64,000 nt of DNA from positions 1-64,000 of the forward strand of contig JAIOPV010000109.1 in the NCBI GenBank assembly GCA_021413735.1, in the 5' to 3' direction. How positions within the stretch are numbered: position 1 is the first letter of the stretch; each line of letters opens with the position of its first letter. The translations under genes and the position numbers were made by a program. The DNA comes from Planctomycetota bacterium (GTDB lineage: Bacteria > Planctomycetota > Planctomycetia > Gemmatales > Gemmataceae). The notes beneath the pieces are model-generated. The model had not been told where the DNA came from. It worked only from the letters and a program-made list of their open reading frames with translations, and ran no database searches. This document shows positions 7,791 to 15,289 of this stretch, piece after piece.

Positions 7791-10739
7791 TCACTTCTCG
7801 ATCTTCAATTGCACCGATTTCGCCGCGTGTTCGGCATTCGTGCCCTCGCGACGTGCGAACACCACAATCGGCTTCTCCATCGGCTTCACCCACGGCTCCG
7901 CATAAAGCACAATCTCACGGTTCGTGTCGCGTTCCGTCACGAGGATGCCGTTCAAGCCGATGTTCAGAACGCGAACGCCGTGCGGCAAGCCTCGCACTTC
8001 CAATGGCACTCGACCCGCGAATTTCCCCTGACGAGCGATGTCCACCACGAACTTCGTTTCCTGACCCGGCTTCAGTGTCACTTCCGTTTCGCGGGTCGTG
8101 GTCACGATGTCGCCAACCGGAATTACCTTCGGCATCCCGCCCATCGTTTCGTGAACAACCTCCTTGCCGTCGATCATGCCGCGAGCCACGAGCTTCAGTT
8201 TCGTCTCGGGAGGAACCTTCGCATCAACCGCGGCGAACAACGTGAATGCAGTTGTGGTGTGGCCTGCTTCGACGAACGTTTCGGGTGCCGAGAAACCAGC
8301 CGGCAGACCTTCGAGCTTCACCTGCACGCGACCGTCGAAGCCATCGATACGGTTGAGCGTCACGTTCACCGGGATGCCGCCACCAGTATTCACCGACGGA
8401 GCCTCGGGGCTGAAGGTCACAGTGAAGTTCGGCTTCGGCGGTCGCACCGTCACGCGGTAAATGTGGTTCGCACTCGCTCCGCCGCGAGCATCCATGATCC
8501 GCACCTGATATTCGCCGTCAGCGGGTGGTTCGAACATCAGGAACGAGTCCTTGCCGAAGCCGCTGCCGCCATCGTCGTTGCGGTAATACACCGGCACCAC
8601 CGGCAGGCCGTTCGGTGGAAACGCTTTGCCCGGCGGGTGCATCTCGATCTTGTACATCGGCGTGCCGAGGGCGTGATGGCCCGGCGTGGTGCCAAGGTAA
8701 CCAACACGCTGCCCGCCGACCTGATAGAACTGGCAATCGTCGTCCGGGTTCTTCGGCAACGCCACGATTCGCATCACTTCGCCATCAACGAGCAGATAAT
8801 CGTCGATCGCCATTTCGTTCCACGTTTCCATGCGAATGCCGGTGGCGGCGGAATCGTTATCGCGGAACGTGGTGTAGGTCTTCGCGACACAGCGGAGTGT
8901 CGCGCGCTGCACCGGCTTGCCCGAGGAATCAAGAATCTCGATCACCGGATCGACCAGCGACCCGGCCCGGCGTGCCAGCACTTCGACGACCAATCTCTCG
9001 CCCTTCTTCGCCGTGAAGCGTGCGAGTTGTGCCACGCCGGGTTTGGTGAAGATGCCATCCGCTGACCCTGGAACGCGAATATCTGCACCCGCCACGGGAT
9101 CGGTCACCACGGAAGGAAACTCGGCGACCATCACGAACGCGGCACCGAGCGGCTTTTCGCCTGTCGTGGGCAGCGGCACATTCACACGCGAACCCACGGC
9201 CGCATCAGCGGGAACGCTCACTTTCACCTGCAAACCGGACGCCGCCCGCAGATTCACGCCTTCGATATGAACCTCGGCCGATCGCCCCCGTTGCACCGCC
9301 AGCGGGAACACCGATGTGACCACCGGAATGTCGCCGATACTGAGCCGATAAGTGAAGTCCGCAGCGCCACGGTAATCGCGATCGCGGATGCCGATGGAGT
9401 AGGTTCCGGCTTTCGTGATGCGATACCCGAGAACGCTGCTTCCTTCCGCAAGCACGACGCCTGCTGCATCTGCGAGCATGAGTGCTGGTTCGAGCTTCGA
9501 GCCGGTCGTGAGTGCTTCGACGCCAATCTGATCGCCAACCTTCGCTTCGAAGCGGTAGAAGTCGGCATCGCCTGCGCGATCAATGACGCCAACCACCGTG
9601 ACCGGAAGCGTCACGAGTTGTGCGACGCGAGCGGAATCGCTGCTGCCGGCTTCCTTCACCACCGGGAAGCGATCTTTTGGCGCAGGCTTCGGTTCCTGAT
9701 GTGCGGCAGGTGTGATTTTGGGATCAGCAATTGGTGCTGCGAGCGCGAGTTTCAACTCAGATGTCGGCTTGCCGGTTAGGGGATCGACCAGCAACGCAAC
9801 TCCATCGAAGCGTGCGAGCGCGAACTGCTTGCCGTCCGGCCGCAGTGCGAAGTCGAGAATGGTGTCGGGCTGGGCGGGGTAGGTCTTCGTCTCGGTGAGC
9901 TTCGCCGCGTCCCAAGTCTTCATCACGCGGTCTTCGCCCACAGTGAAGAGTTGCTTGCCATCTGGCGTGTACGCCAACCGCCAGACGGGCTTCTCGTGTG
10001 CGAACGCGGAAGCGACCAACTTGCTGCCGTCCTTGTTGGCTTCCCACACACGAATGCTCTTATCGACGCCGCCAGCCGCGAGGTGCTTCTTGTCCGGACT
10101 CCACGCGAGGCAATACACCCAGTCGGTCGGGTCGCCGAGCGTGTAGAGCCGCTTGCCGGTCGCGATTTCCCACACCTTCACGGAGCGATCCGCCGCCCCG
10201 GAAGCGAGCAGCGTTCCATCGTGGTTGAACGACACCGCGTAAATCGTGTCGCTGTGGTCCTTGAGTGTGAGCTTCGGCATCTTCATCACAAGCGGTTGCG
10301 CGGGTGCCGCCGAGAACACTTCCCACAGATGAATGACGCGGTCGTAGCCCGCCGTGGCGAGGGTTGTGCCATCCGGCGAGAAGGCGACGGCGAACACGGA
10401 ATCCTTGTGGCCGCTGATCGTGAAGCTAGCTACTTTCGCCGCCTTGCCTTCCGCGTCGAGCTTGAACAGCCGCACGTCGCCAGACTTGCCGGGTTCACCG
10501 CCTGCCACCGCGAGCCACCTGCCTTTCGGATCGAACGCGAGCGCCGTGACCTGACCCGGCGACACTGGCGACCCTTCAATCGGCTCGCCTTTCAGCGTGT
10601 CGAACTGTCGCACTTCGCCGTGGATGCCGAACGCGACGACCTTCCCTTGCGGGTGATACGCGGTCGCGGTGACAGCCGGCGGTGCTGCAAACGCCATCGC
10701 CGGAATCAACGTGACGACAGCGGAGAGGATGCGAGTCAT
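7791..10739 (-). CDS. Secreted WD40-repeat / pre-peptidase C-terminal domain protein
   Basis: A 982-aa exported protein. It starts MTRILSAVVTLIPAMAFA, a typical signal peptide. About seven WD40 units fill the first ~340 residues (for example GHKDSVFAVAFSPDGTTLATAG and DHSDTIYAVSFNHDGTLLASG). A PPC-like beta domain follows (DRAGDADFYRFEAKVGDQIGVEAL), then several beta-sandwich segments. It is the last gene of a five-gene minus-strand unit with a DUF1501 protein, an Ig-like/DUF1549/DUF1553 protein and two tiny membrane proteins. A scaffold role at the cell surface or periplasm is plausible but unproven. The start was moved from an upstream open stretch to the ATG with the signal peptide. Confidence 0.88.
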   Translation of the reverse strand: MTRILSAVVTLIPAMAFAAPPAVTATAYHPQGKVVAFGIHGEVRQFDTLKGEPIEGSPVSPGQVTALAFDPKGRWLAVAGGEPGKSGDVRLFKLDAEGKAAKVASFTISGHKDSVFAVAFSPDGTTLATAGYDRVIHLWEVFSAAPAQPLVMKMPKLTLKDHSDTIYAVSFNHDGTLLASGAADRSVKVWEIATGKRLYTLGDPTDWVYCLAWSPDKKHLAAGGVDKSIRVWEANKDGSKLVASAFAHEKPVWRLAYTPDGKQLFTVGEDRVMKTWDAAKLTETKTYPAQPDTILDFALRPDGKQFALARFDGVALLVDPLTGKPTSELKLALAAPIADPKITPAAHQEPKPAPKDRFPVVKEAGSSDSARVAQLVTLPVTVVGVIDRAGDADFYRFEAKVGDQIGVEALTTGSKLEPALMLADAAGVVLAEGSSVLGYRITKAGTYSIGIRDRDYRGAADFTYRLSIGDIPVVTSVFPLAVQRGRSAEVHIEGVNLRAASGLQVKVSVPADAAVGSRVNVPLPTTGEKPLGAAFVMVAEFPSVVTDPVAGADIRVPGSADGIFTKPGVAQLARFTAKKGERLVVEVLARRAGSLVDPVIEILDSSGKPVQRATLRCVAKTYTTFRDNDSAATGIRMETWNEMAIDDYLLVDGEVMRIVALPKNPDDDCQFYQVGGQRVGYLGTTPGHHALGTPMYKIEMHPPGKAFPPNGLPVVPVYYRNDDGGSGFGKDSFLMFEPPADGEYQVRIMDARGGASANHIYRVTVRPPKPNFTVTFSPEAPSVNTGGGIPVNVTLNRIDGFDGRVQVKLEGLPAGFSAPETFVEAGHTTTAFTLFAAVDAKVPPETKLKLVARGMIDGKEVVHETMGGMPKVIPVGDIVTTTRETEVTLKPGQETKFVVDIARQGKFAGRVPLEVRGLPHGVRVLNIGLNGILVTERDTNREIVLYAEPWVKPMEKPIVVFARREGTNAEHAAKSVQLKIEK

Positions 10740-10782
10740 GGGTGAATCATCCGAGTGAAGCGGAGGCCCCAACGGGGCTGAA

Positions 10783-11058
10783 TCACTTGAACATGGCGAA
10801 GGCGGCACCGGCTGTGAGGAACAGCCCGACGAACAGCGCGACGGAACAGCTTGCGCAGCCATCCAAGCAGCCCAGCGCATCGGCGATTGATGCGCCATCG
10901 AGCGCCGCACCAATTCCATCGCCGACGCCACTCACAATATCGCCGGCACTCGTGCCACCGTCCGTGGCAGCGCCGTCGAGAGGTGGTTGCTGTTGTTGAT
11001 TCGGGTCGTTTCCGTCGAGTCCACCAGGACGCATGTCTTCCGGGTTCATCGCTTTCAT
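10783..11058 (-). CDS. Small CxxC single-pass membrane protein A
   Basis: A 91-aa protein, not assigned to a known family. The N-terminal half is polar and Gln/Pro/Gly/Asp-rich (DPNQQQQPPLDG). It is followed by a Gly/Ala-rich stretch, then CLDGCASCS and a C-terminal hydrophobic helix (VALFVGLFLTAGAAFAMF). Three cysteines, two as CxxC, therefore sit at the membrane boundary. It starts 18 bp after the stop of a second small protein with the same layout (11077-11289), and 43 bp before the WD40-PPC gene. Coding status is supported by this operon position and spacing. Confidence 0.72.
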   Translation of the reverse strand: MKAMNPEDMRPGGLDGNDPNQQQQPPLDGAATDGGTSAGDIVSGVGDGIGAALDGASIADALGCLDGCASCSVALFVGLFLTAGAAFAMFK

Positions 11059-11076
11059 GGGCGTACTCTGTTTGGG

Positions 11077-11289
11077 TCAACTGAAGAAATACTTCGCCAC
11101 CGCAAGCAACAGGATAAAGATGATCGAGCAGGTGAGACACGATTCGACACCCACAGCAATGTCGACGGGCACGCCTCCGCCCAAACTCTCTTTCTCCAGT
11201 TCGGCAAGGTACGCTTCGTCTTCGGCGCTGAGAGTGTCGTCCTCTTGCGGGCTCGCGTTCGTTTCTGGCTCCTGCTGGTTCGGAGTCAT
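11077..11289 (-). CDS. Small CxxC single-pass membrane protein B
   Basis: A 70-aa protein with an acidic N-terminus (DDTLSAEDEAYLAELEKES), a short Gly/Val linker, then ESCLTCS followed by a C-terminal transmembrane helix (IIFILLLAVAKYFF). The arrangement of acidic tail, CxxCS and terminal helix matches the neighbouring 91-aa protein, though sequence identity is low. It lies 18 bp after the DUF1549/DUF1553 gene stop and 18 bp before protein A, so it is almost certainly co-transcribed. No histidine follows CxxC, so this is not a standard haem c site. Function is unknown. Confidence 0.7.
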   Translation of the reverse strand: MTPNQQEPETNASPQEDDTLSAEDEAYLAELEKESLGGGVPVDIAVGVESCLTCSIIFILLLAVAKYFFS

Positions 11290-11307
11290 GGCGAGTCTGA
11301 TCCGGAC

Positions 11308-13782
11308 TCAGTGGTTGAAGAAGAACTCGCGGCCGGTCAGCACTGCCCACACGAAGTCTTCGATTCCTTCGCGTCGCGATTGCGGCCCATCCTTCGCGGA
11401 TTCAGCCAGCAACGCCGCGAATTTCTTCTTCTCGGCAGCGGTCGGGTCGCGGGTGAGTGCTGCCGCGAACACGCGGTCCACGATCTCGGCATCGGAGAGC
11501 TTCATGTCGAGCCACTTGCCGACGACCGATTGCTTGTCGCGGAGTTTGTCGTTGAGCGTCACGCCGTTGTTCAGGTGCAATGCCTGCGTCACGCTCGCGT
11601 CGGCTGTGCGTTCGCAGGAACATGTGCCAATGCGATCCGCACGCCCGAACGCTTCGAGGAATCGCGACAACAGCAGCGAATCCGGAAGCTGCATCGCTCG
11701 CGTCCCAGGGGGATAGGTCGTCACGGCTGTGGCCGAGTCGCCCGCTGCCGACTTGATTTGATTGAATGCCGTTGGCACGCCGGTCAGATCGGAGTACGCA
11801 TCGAGGATCACTTCTGCCGGCAGTCGCCGCACGAGATACCGCGAATAGAAGCGATCATCGGCCGCATTCGCTGGCAGCGGTTGCGACGACCGCTGATAAG
11901 CCGCCGACAGCAGAATCTTCCGCATGAGCAACTTCACGTCGAACCGGTTCTTCACGAAGTCGTCGGCGAGAGCGTCGAGCAGTTCTGGGTTGCTCGCGGG
12001 ATTCGACACACGCAGATCGTCCTCGGCTTCGACCAACCCGCGACCCATGTAGTTTCGCCAGATGCGGTTCACGGCTGCTTTCGCGAAGAATGGGTTATTC
12101 GGAGCCGTGAGCCAGTCGGCGAAGTACGCTCGGCGGTCGTTGGCAGCGTCGAGCGCGAGCGGCTTGCCATCGAGCGGCATCGGCGGCATCGCCACACCCT
12201 TCCGCAGATGTAACGCGTCGCCGTCGAGTCGCGACTGTACCAGTACTTCGCCGGCACGGTCGCCGTTCTTTAGCCCGACGCGCGAAAACAGATTCGCGAA
12301 TGCCCAGTATTCGTCCTGTGTCCACTTCTCAAGCGGGTGGTTGTGGCACTTCGCACAGCCGATGTTCGTGCCGAGGAACGTGATCGCCGTGGCTTCCGCG
12401 AGAGCGCTCACGTCCTTGTGAAGCACGAAGAAGTTGCCGCCACCGTCGCTGAGGGAACTTCCCGACGCCGTGAGGATGCCGCGTGCGAATTTATCCCACG
12501 GTTGGTTATCGGCCACGCTTTGCCGGATCTTGCGATAGAAGGCCCACATCGCCGGTTGCTGCAATCGCCGACTCGACACCAACAGCAAATCCGACCAGCG
12601 ATACGCCCAGTAATCCGCGAACTCCGGGCGTTCGAGCAACTTGTCGATGAGCTTCTCGCGCTTCTTGGGGTCTTTGTCCGAGAGGAACGCTTTCGCCTCT
12701 TCGACCGGCGGGAGAATGCCGCAGGTATCGAGGAACGCCCGGCGAACGAACTCGGCATCGGTGCAGTTCCCCGCCGGCGGCAATCGCAGCAATTCGAGCT
12801 TCTTCAGGATGAGGTCGTCGATGTAGCTGGTGCCTGCGGGGCGTGCGAACGCTGCTGCATCGACCTTATTGGGGAAGGGCACTGTGACGGAAAGCGTGGT
12901 CACCTTCGTTCCGAAGTTCACAATGATCGCCGCTTCTCCGCTGCCGGTGACGGTGATCGCGCCATCCTCGCTAACGCCCGCAACAAGGTCTTCGCTCGAT
13001 GTGAACTTGGCCCAGCGAGTCACGTCTTCGGTGGTGCCGTCGGAGTAGATGGCGCGAGCGATCACGCGAATCTTGTCCTTCGGCTTCAGCAACGCCGCCT
13101 TGGGGAAGACTTCGATGCGTTCGAGTTGCGTGTCGGCATCGCGTGGGCCGTGCCCGCCGGATTTGATCCAGTCGAGCAGCAGCGAATAGTTGTCGTCGCC
13201 TTCGGTGATGCGAGTGCCGCCGCCGTGCGGCATCAACTTCGCGGCCTTCTTCAGCAGCAGACTATCAGCGGGCTTCGTCTGATCGACGCGGCGAGCGAGG
13301 GCTTGGCGGGTGAGCACGAACCAGTCGGATTCAGGGTCGAAGCCGCGAAGCGAGAGCTTCATGCCGCCCTTACCCGCGAGGGCACCGTGACACGCGCCCG
13401 AGTTGCACGCCGCCCGCGTGAGCACCGGAACGACGTGGTTGCGGAAGCTCCATTCGATCGCCTTCTCGAATCCCGAGACTTTGACTTCAACCGGCGTAGG
13501 GCGTCCGTCGAGAGTGACGAGGAGCATGACCCCGCCGTTGCTCACTGCGGTCACGACGCCGCTGGGGCTGACCTTCGCGATCTTCTCGTCGTTGACAGAG
13601 AACTTCGCGCTGGCCGTGTAATCCTTGACGACGCGGCCGTTCTCTTCTGAGACGACGAGAAGTTGCTGCGTTCGGTTCGGTCCGGAGAGCTTGACAGGCG
13701 ATGGGTAGATACGCAGTTCGCCCGCCGACGCGGGCACAGCAGAGCACAACAGCACAACAACGGAGAGAAGTCGCAGGTGCAT
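11308..13782 (-). CDS. Ig-like / DUF1549 / DUF1553 planctomycete surface protein with CxxCH-type motifs
   Basis: An 824-aa exported protein with an N-terminal signal peptide (LRLLSVVVLLCSAVPASA). A bacterial Ig-like (BIG2) segment follows with the typical AKVSPSGVVTAVSNG. Next comes the cytochrome-like motif CNSGACH, a second Ig-like segment, the DUF1549 region (with GCAKCHNHP, another haem-type CxxCH) and the DUF1553 region (NPFFAKAAVNRIWRNYMGRGLVEAEDD). The partner DUF1501 gene lies 32 bp upstream in the same operon. Such proteins are abundant in planctomycetes; a periplasmic redox or polymer-handling role has been proposed only by context. The architecture is shared with the gene at 38881-41367. 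Confidence 0.9.
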   Translation of the reverse strand: MHLRLLSVVVLLCSAVPASAGELRIYPSPVKLSGPNRTQQLLVVSEENGRVVKDYTASAKFSVNDEKIAKVSPSGVVTAVSNGGVMLLVTLDGRPTPVEVKVSGFEKAIEWSFRNHVVPVLTRAACNSGACHGALAGKGGMKLSLRGFDPESDWFVLTRQALARRVDQTKPADSLLLKKAAKLMPHGGGTRITEGDDNYSLLLDWIKSGGHGPRDADTQLERIEVFPKAALLKPKDKIRVIARAIYSDGTTEDVTRWAKFTSSEDLVAGVSEDGAITVTGSGEAAIIVNFGTKVTTLSVTVPFPNKVDAAAFARPAGTSYIDDLILKKLELLRLPPAGNCTDAEFVRRAFLDTCGILPPVEEAKAFLSDKDPKKREKLIDKLLERPEFADYWAYRWSDLLLVSSRRLQQPAMWAFYRKIRQSVADNQPWDKFARGILTASGSSLSDGGGNFFVLHKDVSALAEATAITFLGTNIGCAKCHNHPLEKWTQDEYWAFANLFSRVGLKNGDRAGEVLVQSRLDGDALHLRKGVAMPPMPLDGKPLALDAANDRRAYFADWLTAPNNPFFAKAAVNRIWRNYMGRGLVEAEDDLRVSNPASNPELLDALADDFVKNRFDVKLLMRKILLSAAYQRSSQPLPANAADDRFYSRYLVRRLPAEVILDAYSDLTGVPTAFNQIKSAAGDSATAVTTYPPGTRAMQLPDSLLLSRFLEAFGRADRIGTCSCERTADASVTQALHLNNGVTLNDKLRDKQSVVGKWLDMKLSDAEIVDRVFAAALTRDPTAAEKKKFAALLAESAKDGPQSRREGIEDFVWAVLTGREFFFNH

Positions 13783-13814
13783 TTCGTGTTGTCCGGCAAG
13801 TGTATCGCGTCAGA

Positions 13815-15188
13815 TCAGAATAATTCGTTGATCGGCTTCAGGTTGTAATCGACCAGCGGGATCGGTCGGTTTTGCGGTCCGGGCAACTCCTTGTGCGGGT
13901 CAAGCCCCAAACCCTTGTACAGCGTCGCAGCAACCTCTCCCGTCGTCACCGGCCGTGTCTTTGGAGCGTAGCCCAACTCGTCGGATTCGCCGATGATCTG
14001 CCCGCCCTTGATCGGGCCGCCGCCCATCAGAATCGACCACACATGCGGATGGTGGTCGCGACCGCCTGCGGGGTTCACCTTCGGCGTGCGGCCGAACTCG
14101 CCACATGCGATCACCATCGTGTTCGACAGCAAGCCGCGTTCGGCGAGGTCTTCGAGCAGTGCCGTGTATGCCGTGTCGAAGTTCGGCGCGACTTCCTTCG
14201 CCATCTGCTGCACGTCGGTGAACGGCCGCGAGCCGTGAATGTCCCAGGTCACTTCGTCGAAGACCGTCTCGAACATGTTCACGGTCACGAACCGCACGCC
14301 CGCTTCAATGAGACGACGAGCCATCAGGCACGATTGCCCGAATCGCGTGCGGCCATAGCGATCGCGGGTCTTGGCTGACTCCTTTTCCAGCGCGAACCCC
14401 TCACGAGCTTTCGCCGAGGACATCAGCTTGTAAGCGAGTGCGAAGTTGTCATCGAGTTGCTTCGCGGCTCCGTTGTTCTCGAACGCAGCGGTCGCACCAT
14501 CCACGGCATCACGGAACTTCTGCCGACGCTCAGCCCGCAGTCCCGTGATGTAATCGGGCGGCAACAGGTCAGGCACCTTGAAGCCGGGGGCATTCGGGTC
14601 GGCGTTCAGAATGAACGGATCGTGCGTCTTGCCGAGATAACCCGCCGCGTGACCGTGCGGCAGATTCCCACCCGTGCGGCCGATTGGCTTCGGAATCAGA
14701 ACGTGTGCGGGCAGTTCGCCGCGACCGCCCTTGAGGTAGCCGAGTGCGCAGCCGACGTGCGGGTACTCGATGCCGCCCGCGAAGAGTCGGCCCGTCTGCA
14801 TCATCTGGTGGCCCGTGTCGTGGACGGCCGTGGCGGTGTGATACACCGAGCGAATGATCGAGAACTTGTCGGCGTGCTTGGCGGTCTTCGGGAAGATTTC
14901 GCTGATGTGTGTCCCCACGACGTTCGTCTTCGTTGCCGTGAACGGTCCCCGAACCTCGGCGGGGGCTTTCGGTTTCGGGTCGAACGTGTCGAGCTGGCTT
15001 GGGCCACCGACAAGGAACAGCATGATGCAGTTCACGTCGTTGTCTTTGGTGGGGCCGGCAGCAGCTTTCGCTCGGTTCAACCCGGCGAGGGTGAGGCCGA
15101 GCGGCGCAATGGCCCCCGCATGAAGGAAATCGCGGCGGGTGTGACCGTCGCAGAACGTAGCGGGGCGGTCGGCATCGAGCCGGATCAT
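13815..15188 (-). CDS. DUF1501 Tat-exported protein (sulfatase-like fold)
   Basis: A 457-aa DUF1501 protein, a family distantly related to alkaline-phosphatase/sulfatase enzymes. The N-terminus has a twin-arginine motif, GHTRRDFLHAGAIAPLGLTL. Conserved family blocks are MLFLVGGPSQLDTFDPKP, RSVYHTAT...GHQMMQTG, MVIACGEFGRTPKVN and GGRDHHPHVWSILMGGG. It is the first gene of the five-gene unit ending at the WD40-PPC gene. The start is the ATG at 15188; the open frame continues upstream only because it runs antisense through kinase coding sequence. Confidence 0.9.
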   Translation of the reverse strand: MIRLDADRPATFCDGHTRRDFLHAGAIAPLGLTLAGLNRAKAAAGPTKDNDVNCIMLFLVGGPSQLDTFDPKPKAPAEVRGPFTATKTNVVGTHISEIFPKTAKHADKFSIIRSVYHTATAVHDTGHQMMQTGRLFAGGIEYPHVGCALGYLKGGRGELPAHVLIPKPIGRTGGNLPHGHAAGYLGKTHDPFILNADPNAPGFKVPDLLPPDYITGLRAERRQKFRDAVDGATAAFENNGAAKQLDDNFALAYKLMSSAKAREGFALEKESAKTRDRYGRTRFGQSCLMARRLIEAGVRFVTVNMFETVFDEVTWDIHGSRPFTDVQQMAKEVAPNFDTAYTALLEDLAERGLLSNTMVIACGEFGRTPKVNPAGGRDHHPHVWSILMGGGPIKGGQIIGESDELGYAPKTRPVTTGEVAATLYKGLGLDPHKELPGPQNRPIPLVDYNLKPINELF

Positions 15189-15289
15189 GGCTGAACCCCT
15201 ATGGAATTGCGGCAATTGCTCTTCAACCTGTCGTAGCCGATTGTCCCACACCCAGCAACGAGAAACAACGAAGTTGGGCGATGATGGGA

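Noticed and set aside
12337-13650. Plus-strand open frame of over 400 codons opposite the DUF1549/DUF1553 gene
   Set aside because: No ribosome site, no recognisable domain, and it is fully overlapped by a conserved gene on the other strand.
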